A DNA stretch of 64,000 nt from Sporosarcina sp. ACRSM (GCF_022346545.1 NZ_JAKRNU010000004.1:1-64000), one strand, 5' to 3'. Shown: positions 1 to 12,463, counted from the stretch's first letter. Translations and numbers: made by a program. Notes: generated by a model not told the origin, from the sequence alone.

Positions 1-98
1 AATAGCTCATTTCTTGCTGACTTTGAATCCGAAGATTCGTTTGTGTTTGTGTCCCCAACAGAGTTGGTTCAACAAACTGTATTTGTTAACGTTTTGCT

Positions 99-263
99 GT
101 TCAGTTTTCAAGGTTCATATCACCACTTCGTTTCAGCAGCAACTCTTATATCTTATCACCTTGCTGATTCGATGTCAACAACTTTTTTAATTTCTTTTGT
201 TGTTGTTTTGTAAACCAGAAGTGCAACGTTTATTACTATACCAGCTACTCTTTTTAAATGCAA
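99..263 (-). promoter_or_regulatory. Tandem promoters and leader of an rRNA operon
   Basis: Read on the minus strand there are two sigma-A promoters. P1 is TTGCAT (258-263), a 17-nt spacer and TATAGT (235-240). P2 is TTGACA (173-178), a 17-nt spacer and TAAGAT (150-155). Downstream, at 99-117, is the sequence TGAACCTTGAAAACTGAAC, which resembles the conserved boxA-like leader of Bacillus 16S rRNA operons. The 16S gene itself must lie beyond the left edge. An rRNA operon running away from oriC just after gyrA is the usual arrangement in Bacillus (rrnO). The promoters are seen directly; the identity of the transcript is inferred. Confidence 0.8.
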
Positions 264-285
264 TACTTATTTTCATTTTCTTTCT

Positions 286-321
286 AAAAACTGTGCGAAG
301 TGCTTAACCCACTTCGCACAG
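286..321 (-). terminator. Intrinsic terminator of the HD-GYP gene
   Basis: A perfect 12-bp stem (291-302 paired with 310-321, 7-nt loop) is followed on the minus strand by TTTTT (286-290). It separates the HD-GYP gene from the rRNA promoters downstream. Confidence 0.85.
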
Positions 322-348
322 TGCACAGTACTTATGAAGCGAATGTAA

Positions 349-1449
349 TTAGTCCAACACCTTTTCCACAGCAATGCGTCGATTTATTGTGAGATCGAGG
401 GTTGTTCCGTCCTCTTTTTTTATCATCGGACGTAATCTTGCATCACGGTGGATAAATATGATTTCGCCTGTTTCGCCGTTCGTCAATTTTACTTTCATTC
501 CAATAGATAAGTTTCCGACTAAATCATGTAATGCTTGGACAACCTTTAAATCAAATTTGCCAAACTCCTCTTCCTTAATCATTTCAATTACTTTAAAGGG
601 AGATTCCTTCGATCTGTATAACCGCTCGGAAGTCATTGCATGGAAGACGTCGGCAACCGCCAAGATCTGTGCAAAGACCGTAATCTGGTCCATTTTACTC
701 CCCTTTGGATAACCGCTGCCGTCAAGACGCTCATGATGTTGGAAAATGGCCAATTTCATTTCTTGGCGTAACAAAGGAGTATCTTGGACCATCTGAAAAC
801 TATAAATGGCATGCTTTTTCACTTCATTAAATTCTTCTTTTGTAAGGAATGCCGATTTATCAGTAATTGCAGCATCAATTTTGGCCATTCCACAATCTGC
901 AAGTGCACCGGCAAGTCCTAGTTGCAATGCTTGGCCTTTCGGATGGCCCATTTGCATACTAATTGCCGAAGCTAATACACCGACTGCAATTGAATGATGG
1001 TATAAGTAATCTTTTGGATTTGTTATGTCATTTAATAGGTTTAACATTCTTTTTTGTTTGACGAAATCTTCCAGTACAGGTAGAAGTATTGATCGTACTT
1101 TTGCAACATCTGGTTTCGTTCCGGCCCGCCATCCGATAAACTCCTTTTTGTACTTCTCAACAGCTTGCCTATACGCTGTTTTTAAATCGGTTTGCTTTAA
1201 AGGTATGCTGGTGAGAACCTGGTCAGGATTGACCTCGCCGTCTTCCACCTCTAGATCTTCTTCCCTTTTTACGACACTCTGCTCTTCTATTTTCACTTCT
1301 CTTACACCGAAGACGTTCAATACTTCAAGATGCTCTGGTAAAAGGACCGTGTTTTTTCTAATGATTGCATGGTTCGTATTTACGAATACATTTTCACTAA
1401 GAACAATTCCCGGGCGTAGATCACTTGTTTTAATATAGACGTCAGTCAT
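349..1449 (-). CDS. HD-GYP domain protein with degenerate HD motif
   Basis: The protein has 366 residues from the ATG at 1449, which has GTGAGGGA as its ribosome-binding site; a TTG one codon upstream is also possible. The N-terminal ~130 residues are variable with an acidic stretch. The C-terminal part is HD-GYP-like: paired histidines near residues 151-152, His-His near 238-239, and DGSGYP near 243-248. HD-GYP proteins normally hydrolyse c-di-GMP, but the canonical HD doublet is Ala-Asp here (in GALADCGMA), so activity is uncertain. It follows gyrA on the same strand but has its own terminator, and gyrA is also terminated, so it is probably transcribed alone. It could be a c-di-GMP-binding rather than degrading protein. 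Confidence 0.8.
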   Translation of the reverse strand: MTDVYIKTSDLRPGIVLSENVFVNTNHAIIRKNTVLLPEHLEVLNVFGVREVKIEEQSVVKREEDLEVEDGEVNPDQVLTSIPLKQTDLKTAYRQAVEKYKKEFIGWRAGTKPDVAKVRSILLPVLEDFVKQKRMLNLLNDITNPKDYLYHHSIAVGVLASAISMQMGHPKGQALQLGLAGALADCGMAKIDAAITDKSAFLTKEEFNEVKKHAIYSFQMVQDTPLLRQEMKLAIFQHHERLDGSGYPKGSKMDQITVFAQILAVADVFHAMTSERLYRSKESPFKVIEMIKEEEFGKFDLKVVQALHDLVGNLSIGMKVKLTNGETGEIIFIHRDARLRPMIKKEDGTTLDLTINRRIAVEKVLD

Positions 1450-1565
1450 CAAAGTCCCTCACTTTCACCTTCATGTTCCTTCTATCATACTCTAAAACAC
1501 CATCCATTTGAGAGTATTTGAGGAAAATAGACAAGGTTCAAACGTACATTATTTCCCGAGCAATA

Positions 1566-1608
1566 AAAAAGACTATTGAACGACAACTTGCCGTTCAATA
1601 GTCTTTTT
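1566..1608 (-). terminator. Terminator after gyrA
   Basis: A long perfect inverted repeat (1566-1582 with 1592-1608, 17 bp, 9-nt loop) with A/T ends can terminate in both directions. On the minus strand it closes gyrA. Confidence 0.85.
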
Positions 1609-1615
1609 ACGTTTT

Positions 1616-4120
1616 TTAATCGTCTTCGGAAGTGACTTCTTCTCCATCGATAGATAAGTCGTCAGTTTCATCTTCTTCGTCATCTTCCTCAACTTCTTTT
1701 TCCACCTTTGCCACTGTTGCCACCGTTTCGTCTTCCCCAAGCCGGATTAGACGGACACCTTGTGTGCTACGCCCGATGACCGAAATATCTTCGATCGCCA
1801 TACGGATCAAGATGCCATGGATCGTGATCAGCATGAGGTCTTCAGTGCCATCAACTGTCTTCATTGCAACGAGTAAACCGTTCCGGTCCGTTACATGCAA
1901 TGTTTTCAAACCATAGCCGCCACGTGATTGAATACGGTACTCCTCTTCAGGGGTACGTTTACCAAACCCTTTTTCCGTAACGACGAGGATTTCATCACCT
2001 TCATTAACCGTATCCATTCCTACAGCAATGTCGCCTTCACGGAGTCGGATACCTCTCACGCCACCGGCTATACGTCCCATGGAACGAATGTCGGTTTCAT
2101 TGAACTTGATCAACATGCCATCTCTTGTACCGATAGCGATATTTTGGTCACCAGTTGTCATTTTGACGCCAATGAGCTCATCATCGCCACGGAGTGTCAA
2201 TGCAATCAGTCCATTTGATCTGATATTGCCGAACTCGGCAACCGGTGTACGTTTGACGATTCCGTCGCGTGTTGCGAAGAATAAATATTTCTCCGCCTCA
2301 AACTCTCCAACTGGAATCATTGCGGTCACTTTTTCGTCTTTTTCAACGCCTAATAAGTTGACGATTGGTAAGCCCTTAGCAGTCCGATTGAATTCAGGTA
2401 CTTGATACCCTTTCGTCTTAAATACTCTACCTCGGCTTGTAAAGAACAAGATTGTATCATGTGTCGACGTATTCAAGAGATGCTCAACGAAATCATCCTC
2501 ATTCGTCCCCATTCCTTGTATCCCTCGGCCGCCGCGGCGTTGGCTACGGTAGGTGCTTGCAGGCAGACGTTTAATATATCCGTTATGTGTAAGCGTTAAT
2601 ACCGAATTCTCGACCGGTATAAGGTCTTCATCTTCGATCATTTCCGCGCCGCCTGTAGTGATTTCCGTTCTGCGATCGTCCGCGTAACGTTCTTTCACTT
2701 CTAGCAACTCTTCACGGATGATCTGGACCAATTTCTCTTCATCTGCAAGAATTGCACGCAGTTCTGCAATAAGCGCTTGCAGCTCATTATATTCTTCCTC
2801 GATTTTCTCTCGTTCTAATCCCGTCAAACGTTGTAAACGCATGTCAAGGATTGCCTGTGCTTGACGCTCGGATAAGTTAAAGCGGTCAATCAAGCCCGTT
2901 TTTGCTTCGTCCGTCGTTTTGGAAGCACGAATTAACGCGATAATTTCATCGATATGATCAAGCGCAATCCGTAGACCTTCTAAAATATGTGCACGGTCCT
3001 CGGCTTTTTTCAAATCATATTGTGTCCGTCTACGAATGACGACTTTTTGGTGTTCAAGATAATGATATAAAATCTCTTTCAATGCGAGAATCTTCGGTTG
3101 ACCGTCTACAAGTGCAAGCATATTGATACCGAAGCTCGATTGTAAGGCCGTTTGTTTGTATAAATTATTTAAGAGGACATTGGCATTTGCATCACGGCGT
3201 ACTTCGATGACAATTCGCATTCCGTTACGATCTGATTCATCTGCTAAGTGCGTAATTCCTTCGATTTTCTTATCACGTACAAGTTCTGCAATTTTCTCGA
3301 CCAAACGGGCTTTGTTCACTTGATAAGGTAGTTCAGTGACAATAATCGTCTCTTTACCGTTCGACTGTTGTTCAATTTCAACTTTACCACGAACGATGAT
3401 AGAGCCACGGCCTGTCTCATACGCTCTTCGAATACCGCTTCGGCCAAGGATGATTCCACCAGTCGGGAAATCCGGTCCTGGAATGATCTCCATAAGCTCT
3501 TCTGTTGTAATGGCTGAATTATCGGCAAGTGCAAGGACAGCGTCTATTGTTTCACCAAGATGATGAGGGGGTATATTAGTAGCCATTCCGACTGCAATGC
3601 CGGATGTTCCGTTAACGAGTAAGTTCGGATAACGGCTTGGGAGAACGATCGGCTCTCTTTCTTGTCCATCATAGTTATCCTGATAGTCAATTGTATCTTT
3701 GTTGATATCGCGTAAAAGTTCCATTGCAATCCGTGACATACGTGATTCCGTATAACGCATCGCAGCAGCACCGTCACCGTCAACGGAACCGAAATTCCCA
3801 TGACCATCGACAAGCATGTAGCGGTAGTTAAAATCCTGTGCCATCCGTACCATCGTATCGTAAACAGCACTATCCCCGTGTGGGTGATACTTACCAATTA
3901 CGTCTCCGACAATACGTGCGGATTTTTTATGTGGTTTGTCTGCGGTATTTCCGAGATCCTGCATTGCATACAGAATTCGGCGGTGTACCGGTTTCAAACC
4001 ATCTCTTACATCGGGAAGAGCACGGGAAACGATGACACTCATCGCATAGTCGAGGAATGAAGTTCTCATTTCCGTACTAATGTTGATCCCTTGGACACCG
4101 CGTTTCGGCATATCAGCCAT
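1616..4120 (-). CDS. gyrA: DNA gyrase subunit A
   Basis: This is the breakage-reunion subunit of gyrase, which introduces negative supercoils with GyrB. The start is the ATG at 4120 (MADMPKRG) with AAAGGAG 8 bases upstream; an in-frame start 30 bases further upstream lacks this site. The protein has 834 residues. The catalytic tyrosine is Tyr123 in AAAMRYTES. The quinolone-determining region reads [10 protein letters not shown] with Ser84 and Asp88, which is the unmutated form. C-terminal GyrA-box beta-pinwheel repeats follow ([10 protein letters not shown] at the first blade), and the protein ends in a strongly acidic tail. It lies 115 bp after gyrB and is probably co-transcribed with it. 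Confidence 0.98.
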   Translation of the reverse strand: MADMPKRGVQGINISTEMRTSFLDYAMSVIVSRALPDVRDGLKPVHRRILYAMQDLGNTADKPHKKSARIVGDVIGKYHPHGDSAVYDTMVRMAQDFNYRYMLVDGHGNFGSVDGDGAAAMRYTESRMSRIAMELLRDINKDTIDYQDNYDGQEREPIVLPSRYPNLLVNGTSGIAVGMATNIPPHHLGETIDAVLALADNSAITTEELMEIIPGPDFPTGGIILGRSGIRRAYETGRGSIIVRGKVEIEQQSNGKETIIVTELPYQVNKARLVEKIAELVRDKKIEGITHLADESDRNGMRIVIEVRRDANANVLLNNLYKQTALQSSFGINMLALVDGQPKILALKEILYHYLEHQKVVIRRRTQYDLKKAEDRAHILEGLRIALDHIDEIIALIRASKTTDEAKTGLIDRFNLSERQAQAILDMRLQRLTGLEREKIEEEYNELQALIAELRAILADEEKLVQIIREELLEVKERYADDRRTEITTGGAEMIEDEDLIPVENSVLTLTHNGYIKRLPASTYRSQRRGGRGIQGMGTNEDDFVEHLLNTSTHDTILFFTSRGRVFKTKGYQVPEFNRTAKGLPIVNLLGVEKDEKVTAMIPVGEFEAEKYLFFATRDGIVKRTPVAEFGNIRSNGLIALTLRGDDELIGVKMTTGDQNIAIGTRDGMLIKFNETDIRSMGRIAGGVRGIRLREGDIAVGMDTVNEGDEILVVTEKGFGKRTPEEEYRIQSRGGYGLKTLHVTDRNGLLVAMKTVDGTEDLMLITIHGILIRMAIEDISVIGRSTQGVRLIRLGEDETVATVAKVEKEVEEDDEEDETDDLSIDGEEVTSEDD

Positions 4121-4235
4121 GTTGTTTACTCCTTTCAGCTTAACAATCATGAAGAAAGAAATTCAAAAAAGTCGCGAAATACATGGTCTTGCCAATCAGT
4201 CGGACCTTTTTGAATTCCTTAAAAATGAATCTATA

Positions 4236-6197
<1,962 letters not shown>

Positions 6198-6252
6198 TCA
6201 ACTTCCATTCTTCCGCTATTTCGCGAAGAAGGAATGTAATTTGACAACTTTC

Positions 6253-7374
6253 TCAAAGTTCTTTTTGAACTACTTTTCCTGCCGTCACTTCGTATATCGA
6301 CGCCTGCCGGATCGTCTCATGATCGATACCGGCAATATTCGTTGTCGTCACAAACGTCTGTACTTGGCCTTGGATCGTGTTCAGGAGATGGGATTGCCGG
6401 TAGTCGTCCAATTCAGACAAGACATCATCCAAAAGAAGAATAGGCGTTTCCCCGACTTCTTGCTTCACAAGTTCGATTTCAGCAAGTTTAAGGGACAGAG
6501 CCGTCGTCCGCTGCTGTCCCTGCGAACCGTAAGTCTGGATATCATAACCGTTCACAAAAAAGTGGAGGTCATCGCGATGCGGGCCGAGTAAAGTCATGCC
6601 ACGCTCAAGTTCGCGACGCCGCACTTCCCGTAATCGTTGACCGAGGATCGACTCCATCTGTTCCACAGTCTGCCCGGATTCCAGTTCTTTTAAAGTTCCA
6701 TAAGATACTTTCAGCTCTTCAATTCCTCTGGAAATACCTTTATGGATCGGTTCTGCCCATTTTTGTAAAAGCTCCATGAAGTAAAAACGTTTACGAATAA
6801 TTTGTACTGCCACTTGAATATACTGCTCTGTATATACGTCAAACATGACATCATTCAGATCTAATTTGCCACGATTATCTTTTAAAATTGCATTGCGCTG
6901 TTTTAATATCTTCTGAAATGTTAAAAGATCATGTAAATAAGTCGGCGAAATTTGACCGATTTCCATGTCTAAGAAACGTCTGCGTACTTGTGGACTCCCT
7001 TTTACAAGATTTAAATCTTCCGGAGCGAACATGACAACGTTCAATTGACCGATGTAAAGACTCAAGCGATTTTGCTCCAGGTGGTTGACACGCGCTTTTT
7101 TGCCTTTTTTCGATATGACCAATTCTAACGGTAGCCGTCCGTATTTCCGTTGGATGTCCCCTTCTATTTTACCATAATCTTTTTCCCAGCGTATCAATTC
7201 GCGATCATTTGATGTTCGATGCGATTTCGCCATGGAAAGGACATAGATCGATTCCATAACATTCGTCTTGCCTTGCGCATTTTCGCCAATGAACACGTTT
7301 ATTTCAGGGGAAAATGTTAAATCCAGCGTTTCGTAATTACGGTAATCCGTTAATGCAAGACGCTCAATATACAT
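6253..7374 (-). CDS. recF: DNA replication and repair protein RecF
   Basis: RecF is an SMC-like ATPase that loads RecA at single-strand gaps. The 373-residue protein has Walker [10 protein letters not shown] near residue 30, the ABC signature region YGSQGQQRT, and Walker [12 protein letters not shown]. It overlaps the upstream S4-domain gene by 11 bp, so the two are translationally linked, as in other Bacilli. Confidence 0.97.
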   Translation of the reverse strand: MYIERLALTDYRNYETLDLTFSPEINVFIGENAQGKTNVMESIYVLSMAKSHRTSNDRELIRWEKDYGKIEGDIQRKYGRLPLELVISKKGKKARVNHLEQNRLSLYIGQLNVVMFAPEDLNLVKGSPQVRRRFLDMEIGQISPTYLHDLLTFQKILKQRNAILKDNRGKLDLNDVMFDVYTEQYIQVAVQIIRKRFYFMELLQKWAEPIHKGISRGIEELKVSYGTLKELESGQTVEQMESILGQRLREVRRRELERGMTLLGPHRDDLHFFVNGYDIQTYGSQGQQRTTALSLKLAEIELVKQEVGETPILLLDDVLSELDDYRQSHLLNTIQGQVQTFVTTTNIAGIDHETIRQASIYEVTAGKVVQKEL

Positions 7375-7603
7375 CCGATTGACCGTCTTGTATTGCGTTT
7401 ATTTTAAACTCACCAATATCTGGAATATGGATAATATCCCCGTGACGTAGTTTTTTTCCTCGACGTTGTTCTGCTTCACCATTGACAGTGACGGTATGTT
7501 CTTCAAGGAACCACTTCGCCATGCCACCGGAACTGATGACATTGGTCATTTTCAACAGTTGGCCAAGCGTAATGAATTCTGTATCGATTGCCAGAGTTTC
7601 CAT
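7364..7603 (-). CDS. yaaA: S4-domain RNA-binding protein YaaA (RlbA)
   Basis: A 79-residue S4-like RNA-binding protein. The S4 core is visible as [20 protein letters not shown] followed by [15 protein letters not shown]. In Bacilli this small gene always sits between dnaN and recF and has been linked to ribosome assembly. Its 3' end overlaps recF. It starts after the dnaN terminator hairpin is crossed in the opposite sense, so a promoter for yaaA-recF probably lies in the 100-bp gap or inside dnaN. Confidence 0.92.
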   Translation of the reverse strand: METLAIDTEFITLGQLLKMTNVISSGGMAKWFLEEHTVTVNGEAEQRRGKKLRHGDIIHIPDIGEFKINAIQDGQSDVY

Positions 7604-7664
7604 TTGTCTTCAACCCTTCACAAGTTAGTGTATCCCTCTATTTTAGCTGAATTTCGACAGTAAG

Positions 7665-7697
7665 TAAAAAGGATAGCCATTTTGTATGACTATCCTT
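7665..7697 (-). terminator. Terminator after dnaN
   Basis: An 8-bp stem (7669-7676 with 7690-7697) is followed on the minus strand by TTTTTAC. It would reduce dnaN readthrough into yaaA. Confidence 0.6.
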
Positions 7698-7704
7698 GTC
7701 GAAT

Positions 7705-8841
7705 TCAATAGGTTCTAACCGGTAGTATCAGTTGTAAAATTGTGTCGTCGTCGACGGCTTGTAAAATGAATGGGCGCATGGCTCCTGTGAAGTGGATGGA
7801 GACGTCCTGTCCGTCGATTGCTTTCAATGCATCCATCATATATTTTGCACTGAAGGAGATTTTCAGGTCTTCTCCTGATAGATCAGTGGCTTCTAGTAAC
7901 TCCTCAACTTTACCAACTTCAGGTGAGTTGGAAGAGATTTCAATCATTTTGCTGTCATCTGCGGAAAAACGAACGATGTTGTTGCGTTCTTCACGTGCAA
8001 GAAGAGATGCTCGATCAATCGCTTGCAATAAATTTTTCCCATTCACCACAATGGACGTTTTGTATTCGGACGGAATGAGGCGGGAAGTATCCGGGTAATT
8101 TCCTTCCAATAAGCGAGAATAGAACAAAACATTGCGCGTTTTGAATAGAACTTGCTGATCTGCGATGACAATATCCACAGATTCGCTGTTATCCGGCAAA
8201 ATCTTATTTAGTTCTTGTAAGCTTTTTCCGGGAATGACGATGCTGAAGGGCATATCAGGCATGTCTTCTGGAACCGTCAATCTTCGCGCTAATCGGTGGC
8301 TATCTGTCGCAACACAAGAAAGGCCGCCATCTTTTGCTTCCCAATGGACGCCTGTCAAAATCGGTCGCGTCTCTTGTTGAGAAACTGCAAAGACCGTTTC
8401 ACGAATAATTGATTTCATCAGATCGGATGGCAGTGAAAATAAATAATCATCTTTCACATCTGGGAGAACTGGATAATCTTCCGCATCGGAACCGATGAGA
8501 TGGAATTCAGATTTCCCAGATTGGATATGGGTTTGCAAACCGTTTACAACTTCAATCGTCACTTCGTTTGTCGGCAATTTCCGAGCGATTTCGCTAAATA
8601 CCTTTGCTTGTAAAACGATGTTTCCTTTTTCGGCTACTTTTATAATTTGTTCCCCATTGTCTTCAGCTGGGATGAATGTACAGATTGTTATATCTGAGTC
8701 ACTTCCGGTCATCGTAAGTCCTTTTTCATTCACCTCAATTTTTATCCCTGTCAAAATGGGAATCGCCACTTTTTGACTAATTGCTTTCATCACGTCATTT
8801 ATTCCATCCAGCAATCTGTCTCTCATAATTTCAAATTTCAT
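7705..8841 (-). CDS. dnaN: DNA polymerase III beta sliding clamp
   Basis: The sliding clamp tethers DNA polymerase III to the template. The 378-residue length is typical and the protein has the three-fold clamp architecture. The N-terminus MKFEIMRDRLLDGINDV and the C-terminus ILPVRTY match the family; the C-terminal residues form part of the partner-binding pocket. It follows dnaA after the 168-bp oriC unwinding region, as usual in Bacilli. Confidence 0.98.
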   Translation of the reverse strand: MKFEIMRDRLLDGINDVMKAISQKVAIPILTGIKIEVNEKGLTMTGSDSDITICTFIPAEDNGEQIIKVAEKGNIVLQAKVFSEIARKLPTNEVTIEVVNGLQTHIQSGKSEFHLIGSDAEDYPVLPDVKDDYLFSLPSDLMKSIIRETVFAVSQQETRPILTGVHWEAKDGGLSCVATDSHRLARRLTVPEDMPDMPFSIVIPGKSLQELNKILPDNSESVDIVIADQQVLFKTRNVLFYSRLLEGNYPDTSRLIPSEYKTSIVVNGKNLLQAIDRASLLAREERNNIVRFSADDSKMIEISSNSPEVGKVEELLEATDLSGEDLKISFSAKYMMDALKAIDGQDVSIHFTGAMRPFILQAVDDDTILQLILPVRTY

Positions 8842-9009
8842 GCTATACCCTCGCTTATATATATATTAATGTTTTTAAAAATATAGTAGTAATAGTAGTA
8901 GGGGCTGTGGAAAAGTGGATAACTAGATTTTTCTTAGGTTTTAGTAGATTCTCCACATGTGCATAACTTGTTTACGAGTGTGCACCAGTTATTCTAAGTT
9001 ATACACAGG
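8842..9009. other. oriC unwinding region: AT tract, DnaA-trios and DnaA boxes
   Basis: This dnaA-dnaN gap has the parts of a Bacillus basal unwinding system. On the plus strand an AT-rich tract (8853-8883) is followed by six consecutive trios TAG TAG TAA TAG TAG TAG (8884-8901), a short G-rich link (8902-8905), then adjoining imperfect DnaA boxes at 8906-8914 (TTTTCCACA on the minus strand) and 8914-8922 (TTATCCACT). Further boxes lie at 8949-8957, 8958-8966 (TTATGCACA) and 8999-9007 (TTATACACA). The polarity, boxes then GC link then trios, is that described for B. subtilis oriC. Confidence 0.85.
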
Positions 9010-10359
9010 TCATCCTCTGCCAAGTGCAGTTTTTATATCTTGCACATCTTGTTGAAGGGCTTGATCGTCTTTCAACATTTTTGTGATTTTTTCATGCGCA
9101 TGAATAACGGTTGAGTGATCCCGACCGCCAAATTCCGATCCAATTTTAGGGAGTGAAGAATCCGTCAGTTCCCTGGATAAGTACATGGCAATTTGGCGAG
9201 GAAATGCGATGGAACGAGTCCTTTTCTTCGCCGCAAAGTCTTCTAATCGAACATTGAAATGTTCACCAACCGCTTTTTGAATGTCTAAAATTGTCACAGT
9301 GCGCGGTCTGGAATTTGGGATGATATCTTTCAGTGCTTCAGCAGCCAGATCCGTATTGATGTCCATATTGACAAGGGAAGAATACGCAACGACACGGATC
9401 AATGCTCCCTCGAGTTCCCGTATATTCGAGTCGATTTGGTTCGCAATGTATAGCATGACCTCGTTCGGGATATCAATAAGCCCATCTGCCTTCGCTTTTT
9501 TACGCAAAATGGCAATGCGCGTTTCCAGGTCGGGAGGGGCGATATCTGTAATAAGCCCCCATTCGAAACGGGATCTGAGCCTGTCTTCAAGAGTAGGAAT
9601 CTCTTTTGGCGGACGGTCACTTGAAATGACAATTTGCTTAGATTCCTCATGAAGCGTATTGAAGGTATGGAAAAATTCTTCTTGTGTTTGTTCTTTCCCA
9701 GCAAGGAATTGAATATCATCTATTAAGAGCACGTCTACGTTCCGATAACGATTGCGGAACTCCACGGCTTTATTATCACGAATGGAGTTAATGAATTCGT
9801 TCGTAAATTTTTCCGATGACAGATAGACGACTTTCGCTGTCGGATTCTGTTCGGTGACATAGTGGCCGATTGCATGCATCAAGTGGGTTTTCCCGAGACC
9901 GACGCCTCCATAGATGAACAATGGATTATAGGCTTGAGCTGGTGCTTCTGCGACGGCAAGCGATGCTGCATGGGCAAAGCGGTTACCAGATCCGATGACA
10001 AATGTATCGAAAGTATATTTAGGATTGAGCATTCCGGATGTTGATGTTGCAGGTGTATTTTCTACAGGTTTGACTGCTGGTTTCGGCAACGTAAAATCAT
10101 TCTCTTCCATATCCTTTGGGACGATGAATTGGATGATCCGATCTTCGCCGGTCAGTTCAGATAAAATGCCCGTAATGAGATGTACATAATGATTTTCAAG
10201 CCAATCTTTTGCAAATGAATTGGGCGCGGCGATCGTTACGTTTTCATCGCCATAGGATATGAGCTTTGTCGATTTGAGCCAAGTTTCAAAGCTGGGTTTG
10301 GAAATCTTCTGTTCAACTTTCGACAATACTTCTCCCCATAATTCTTCTAAGTGTTCCAA
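9010..10359 (-). CDS. dnaA: Chromosomal replication initiator DnaA
   Basis: DnaA binds DnaA boxes and melts oriC. The start is the TTG at 10359 ([10 protein letters not shown]), 6 bases after AAGGAGG; an upstream in-frame start would add 26 unrelated residues. The 449-residue protein has an N-terminal DnaB-interaction domain, the AAA+ core (Walker [11 protein letters not shown], Walker [10 protein letters not shown]) and the C-terminal DNA-binding signature [12 protein letters not shown]. Its own promoter overlaps DnaA boxes, so autorepression is likely. Confidence 0.98.
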   Translation of the reverse strand: MEHLEELWGEVLSKVEQKISKPSFETWLKSTKLISYGDENVTIAAPNSFAKDWLENHYVHLITGILSELTGEDRIIQFIVPKDMEENDFTLPKPAVKPVENTPATSTSGMLNPKYTFDTFVIGSGNRFAHAASLAVAEAPAQAYNPLFIYGGVGLGKTHLMHAIGHYVTEQNPTAKVVYLSSEKFTNEFINSIRDNKAVEFRNRYRNVDVLLIDDIQFLAGKEQTQEEFFHTFNTLHEESKQIVISSDRPPKEIPTLEDRLRSRFEWGLITDIAPPDLETRIAILRKKAKADGLIDIPNEVMLYIANQIDSNIRELEGALIRVVAYSSLVNMDINTDLAAEALKDIIPNSRPRTVTILDIQKAVGEHFNVRLEDFAAKKRTRSIAFPRQIAMYLSRELTDSSLPKIGSEFGGRDHSTVIHAHEKITKMLKDDQALQQDVQDIKTALGRG

Positions 10360-10405
10360 ACGTGTGCCTCCTTTTCCGCCAAAATAAAAAGTCCGAGGAT
10401 ATGTA

Positions 10406-10723
10406 TTATACACAGTTTCCACTCGTGTGGATAACAATTATACAAAAATGTTGAAAAAATTATCCACAACCTATCAACAATTGTGGATAACGGATTTAAT
10501 ATAAAATTGTGTGCACAAACAAAATCTAATTCATTGTAACAGGAAATGATATAGATTACAAGGGTTCTTGAAGTTTATCCACAGAGCCAATACCTGTGGA
10601 TGAATGGCTTATCCACAGGCTTTGGTATGTGAAAAAGATGTAGATAAGGGATGTGTATAATTTAAAATCCGAAATTGGACATGCACAGCGACCGTGGATG
10701 TAAAATGAAAAAAATGTGGATAA
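10406..10723. other. oriC: DnaA-box array upstream of dnaA
   Basis: I count nine DnaA boxes. TTATCCACA or its complement occurs at 10426-10434, 10460-10468, 10482-10490, 10575-10583, 10609-10617 and 10715-10723. TTATACACA or its complement occurs at 10406-10414 and 10652-10660. A one-mismatch box lies at 10595-10603. This array corresponds to the incA/incB-type half of a bipartite Bacillus oriC; the unwinding half is at 8842-9009. There is no coding sequence between the dnaA start and rpmH. Confidence 0.9.
10437..10466 (-). promoter_or_regulatory. Probable dnaA promoter
   Basis: On the minus strand a perfect -10 TATAAT (10437-10442) is preceded, after 18 bases, by a weak -35 TGGATA (10461-10466). 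The -35 lies inside the DnaA box at 10460-10468, which would let DnaA repress its own transcription. Only the -10 matches the consensus well. Confidence 0.45.
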
Positions 10724-10853
10724 CCGAAAAATAGAATTTGAAGGGGGGAATTGTCGAAGAAGAGGGAATGGATCTTTACAAAATCTTAAACGGAAAGTAA
10801 AATGGGATTGATCTATAGGAGTGAAAGTCTTCTGACGAATGAACATAAAAAGG

Positions 10854-10883
10854 TTGACATTTACTAGGTAAGCCCGATATACT
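10854..10883 (+). promoter_or_regulatory. rpmH promoter
   Basis: TTGACA (10854-10859), an 18-nt spacer and TATACT (10878-10883) form a strong sigma-A promoter reading into rpmH. Confidence 0.75.
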
Positions 10884-10936
10884 ATTCAAGACTGTCATGT
10901 AGTAAACAGACAATCATGCAGGAGGTGTCTTCAACG

Positions 10937-11071
10937 ATGAAACGTACATTCCAACCAAATAAACGTAAACGTAGTAAAGTTCACGGCTTCCGTGCAAGAA
11001 TGAGCACGAAAAGCGGACGTAGAGTTCTTGCAGCTCGTCGACGCAAAGGAAGAAAAGTGCTTTCAGCATAA
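10937..11071 (+). CDS. rpmH: 50S ribosomal protein L34
   Basis: A 44-residue, very basic protein starting [18 protein letters not shown] and ending GRKVLSA, the invariant L34 sequence. GGAGGTG lies about 9 bases before the ATG. Its position between oriC and rnpA is conserved across bacteria. A terminator follows directly. Confidence 0.98.
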   Translation: MKRTFQPNKRKRSKVHGFRARMSTKSGRRVLAARRRKGRKVLSA

Positions 11072-11100
11072 GGCCACTGACACCTCAGTGGTCTTTTTTT
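11072..11100 (+). terminator. Terminator after rpmH
   Basis: A 9-bp stem (11072-11080 with 11085-11093) and seven T. It probably lowers transcription of rnpA relative to rpmH. Confidence 0.85.
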
Positions 11101-11218
11101 ATTTTCATTCTATGAATAATCGCTGAATGAAAGTATTTCCTATGGATACAATGATGCCGAGGTATCATCAGTGTTTGATGGAAAGGTAAAAATCAAAGTG
11201 ATGGAGCAGGTGCATGGA

Positions 11219-11560
11219 ATGAATAAACGCCAACGAATCAAGAAAAATGATGAATTCCAGTTGGTTTTTAAAAAGGGAAAATCGGTAGCGAATCGGCAAT
11301 TCGTCGTGTATACCTATCGGAAAGAAGCACAAACAGAATTTCGTATCGGTTTATCGGTCAGCAAGAAAATAGGGAATGCAGTCACCCGAAATCGCATTAA
11401 ACGGTATTTACGGCAATCTTTCTTGGAAGTGAAGGAAGAATTGCGCCAGGATATGGATTATGTCATCATCGCCAGACATCAGGCGGCCAGTCTTGATTTT
11501 CATGAAACGAAAAAAAGCTTGCAACATGTCTTGCGCATTGCGCGGGTCGTGAAGAAGTAG
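11219..11560 (+). CDS. rnpA: Ribonuclease P protein component
   Basis: RnpA is the protein cofactor of RNase P, which matures the 5' ends of tRNAs. The protein has 113 residues from the ATG at 11219 ([13 protein letters not shown]), matching the usual N-terminus. In-frame starts at 11201 and 11171 are possible but have no better binding site. The RNR motif ([19 protein letters not shown]) and [16 protein letters not shown] are characteristic. Confidence 0.96.
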   Translation: MNKRQRIKKNDEFQLVFKKGKSVANRQFVVYTYRKEAQTEFRIGLSVSKKIGNAVTRNRIKRYLRQSFLEVKEELRQDMDYVIIARHQAASLDFHETKKSLQHVLRIARVVKK

Positions 11561-11698
11561 AAGGTTACAAAGTAAAATGATAAACTGTAACCACTGATTG
11601 AAAAAGTCCTTACTATTAATAGGATCGAAGCGATGGATAGATGTTCATTTTCGGCCTCTATTATAGTAGGAAGAAGCTAAAGATTTGGGGGAACCAAT

Positions 11699-12463
11699 TT
11701 GAAAAAGAAATGGGCATTGTTGCTGATGCTGACGATCGTGTCGGTTTTTCTTGCTGGCTGTTCGGAGTTTAATGAACCGATCTATGAAGACAGCGAAGGA
11801 TTTTGGAATCGCTTTATCGTTTGGCCATTAGTATCTTTAATCACGTATTTTAAAGATGTACTCGGTACGTATGGATGGGGGATTGTCGCGGTAACGATCA
11901 TCATCCGACTTGTCTTGCTTCCATTGATGATTCAACAAACGAAAAGTTCGAAGCGGATGCAGGAGATCCAACCTGAACTAAAAGCATTGAAAGAGAAGTA
12001 TAAATCGAAAGATGCCGTGACGCAGCAAAAGTATCGGGAAGAAATGCAGAAACTCATGACTGAGAGAAAGATCAACCCGGCAGCAGGTTGTTTGCCTGTA
12101 TTGATCCAGATGCCGATCTTGTTCGGTTTCTATCACGCCATCAGCCGGATGAATGTCACTTATGATATCGGTAAATTCCTCTGGTTCGAACTGGCGGCGC
12201 CAAGTATTACACTTGCGGTGCTAGCAGGTATTATGCAATTCGTCGTACTTCGGACAGGCCCGGCGATGGACAATCCTCAAATGAAAGCTATGATGTATGT
12301 CATGCCGTTTATGATCATGATTTTCGGTTCATTCTTACCGGCAGCACTTGCATTGTACTGGGTAATCGGTAATATCATTTCAATCATCCAAAATATCTTC
12401 ATTTACAAACCATTCAAGAAAAAAGAAGAGGTACCTGTAAAAGTAGGAGGGAAAAGAAAATGA
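11699..12463 (+). CDS. yidC: Membrane protein insertase YidC (SpoIIIJ type)
   Basis: YidC inserts and folds inner-membrane proteins, alone or with SecYEG. The 254-residue protein starts at a TTG after GGGGGAACC and has a lipoprotein signal with lipobox LAGC near residues 18-21. The five-helix core follows, with the conserved arginine region in TIIIRLVLLPLMIQQTKSS. Its stop overlaps the next start (ATGA), so it is coupled to jag. The SpoIIIJ paralogue in this position is also needed for sporulation in B. subtilis. Confidence 0.96.
   Translation: MKKKWALLLMLTIVSVFLAGCSEFNEPIYEDSEGFWNRFIVWPLVSLITYFKDVLGTYGWGIVAVTIIIRLVLLPLMIQQTKSSKRMQEIQPELKALKEKYKSKDAVTQQKYREEMQKLMTERKINPAAGCLPVLIQMPILFGFYHAISRMNVTYDIGKFLWFELAAPSITLAVLAGIMQFVVLRTGPAMDNPQMKAMMYVMPFMIMIFGSFLPAALALYWVIGNIISIIQNIFIYKPFKKKEEVPVKVGGKRK

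Noticed and set aside
1-98. 16S rRNA gene within the window
   Set aside because: Only the leader is present; no 16S 5' sequence such as the conserved GAGTTTGATC start is visible before the left edge.
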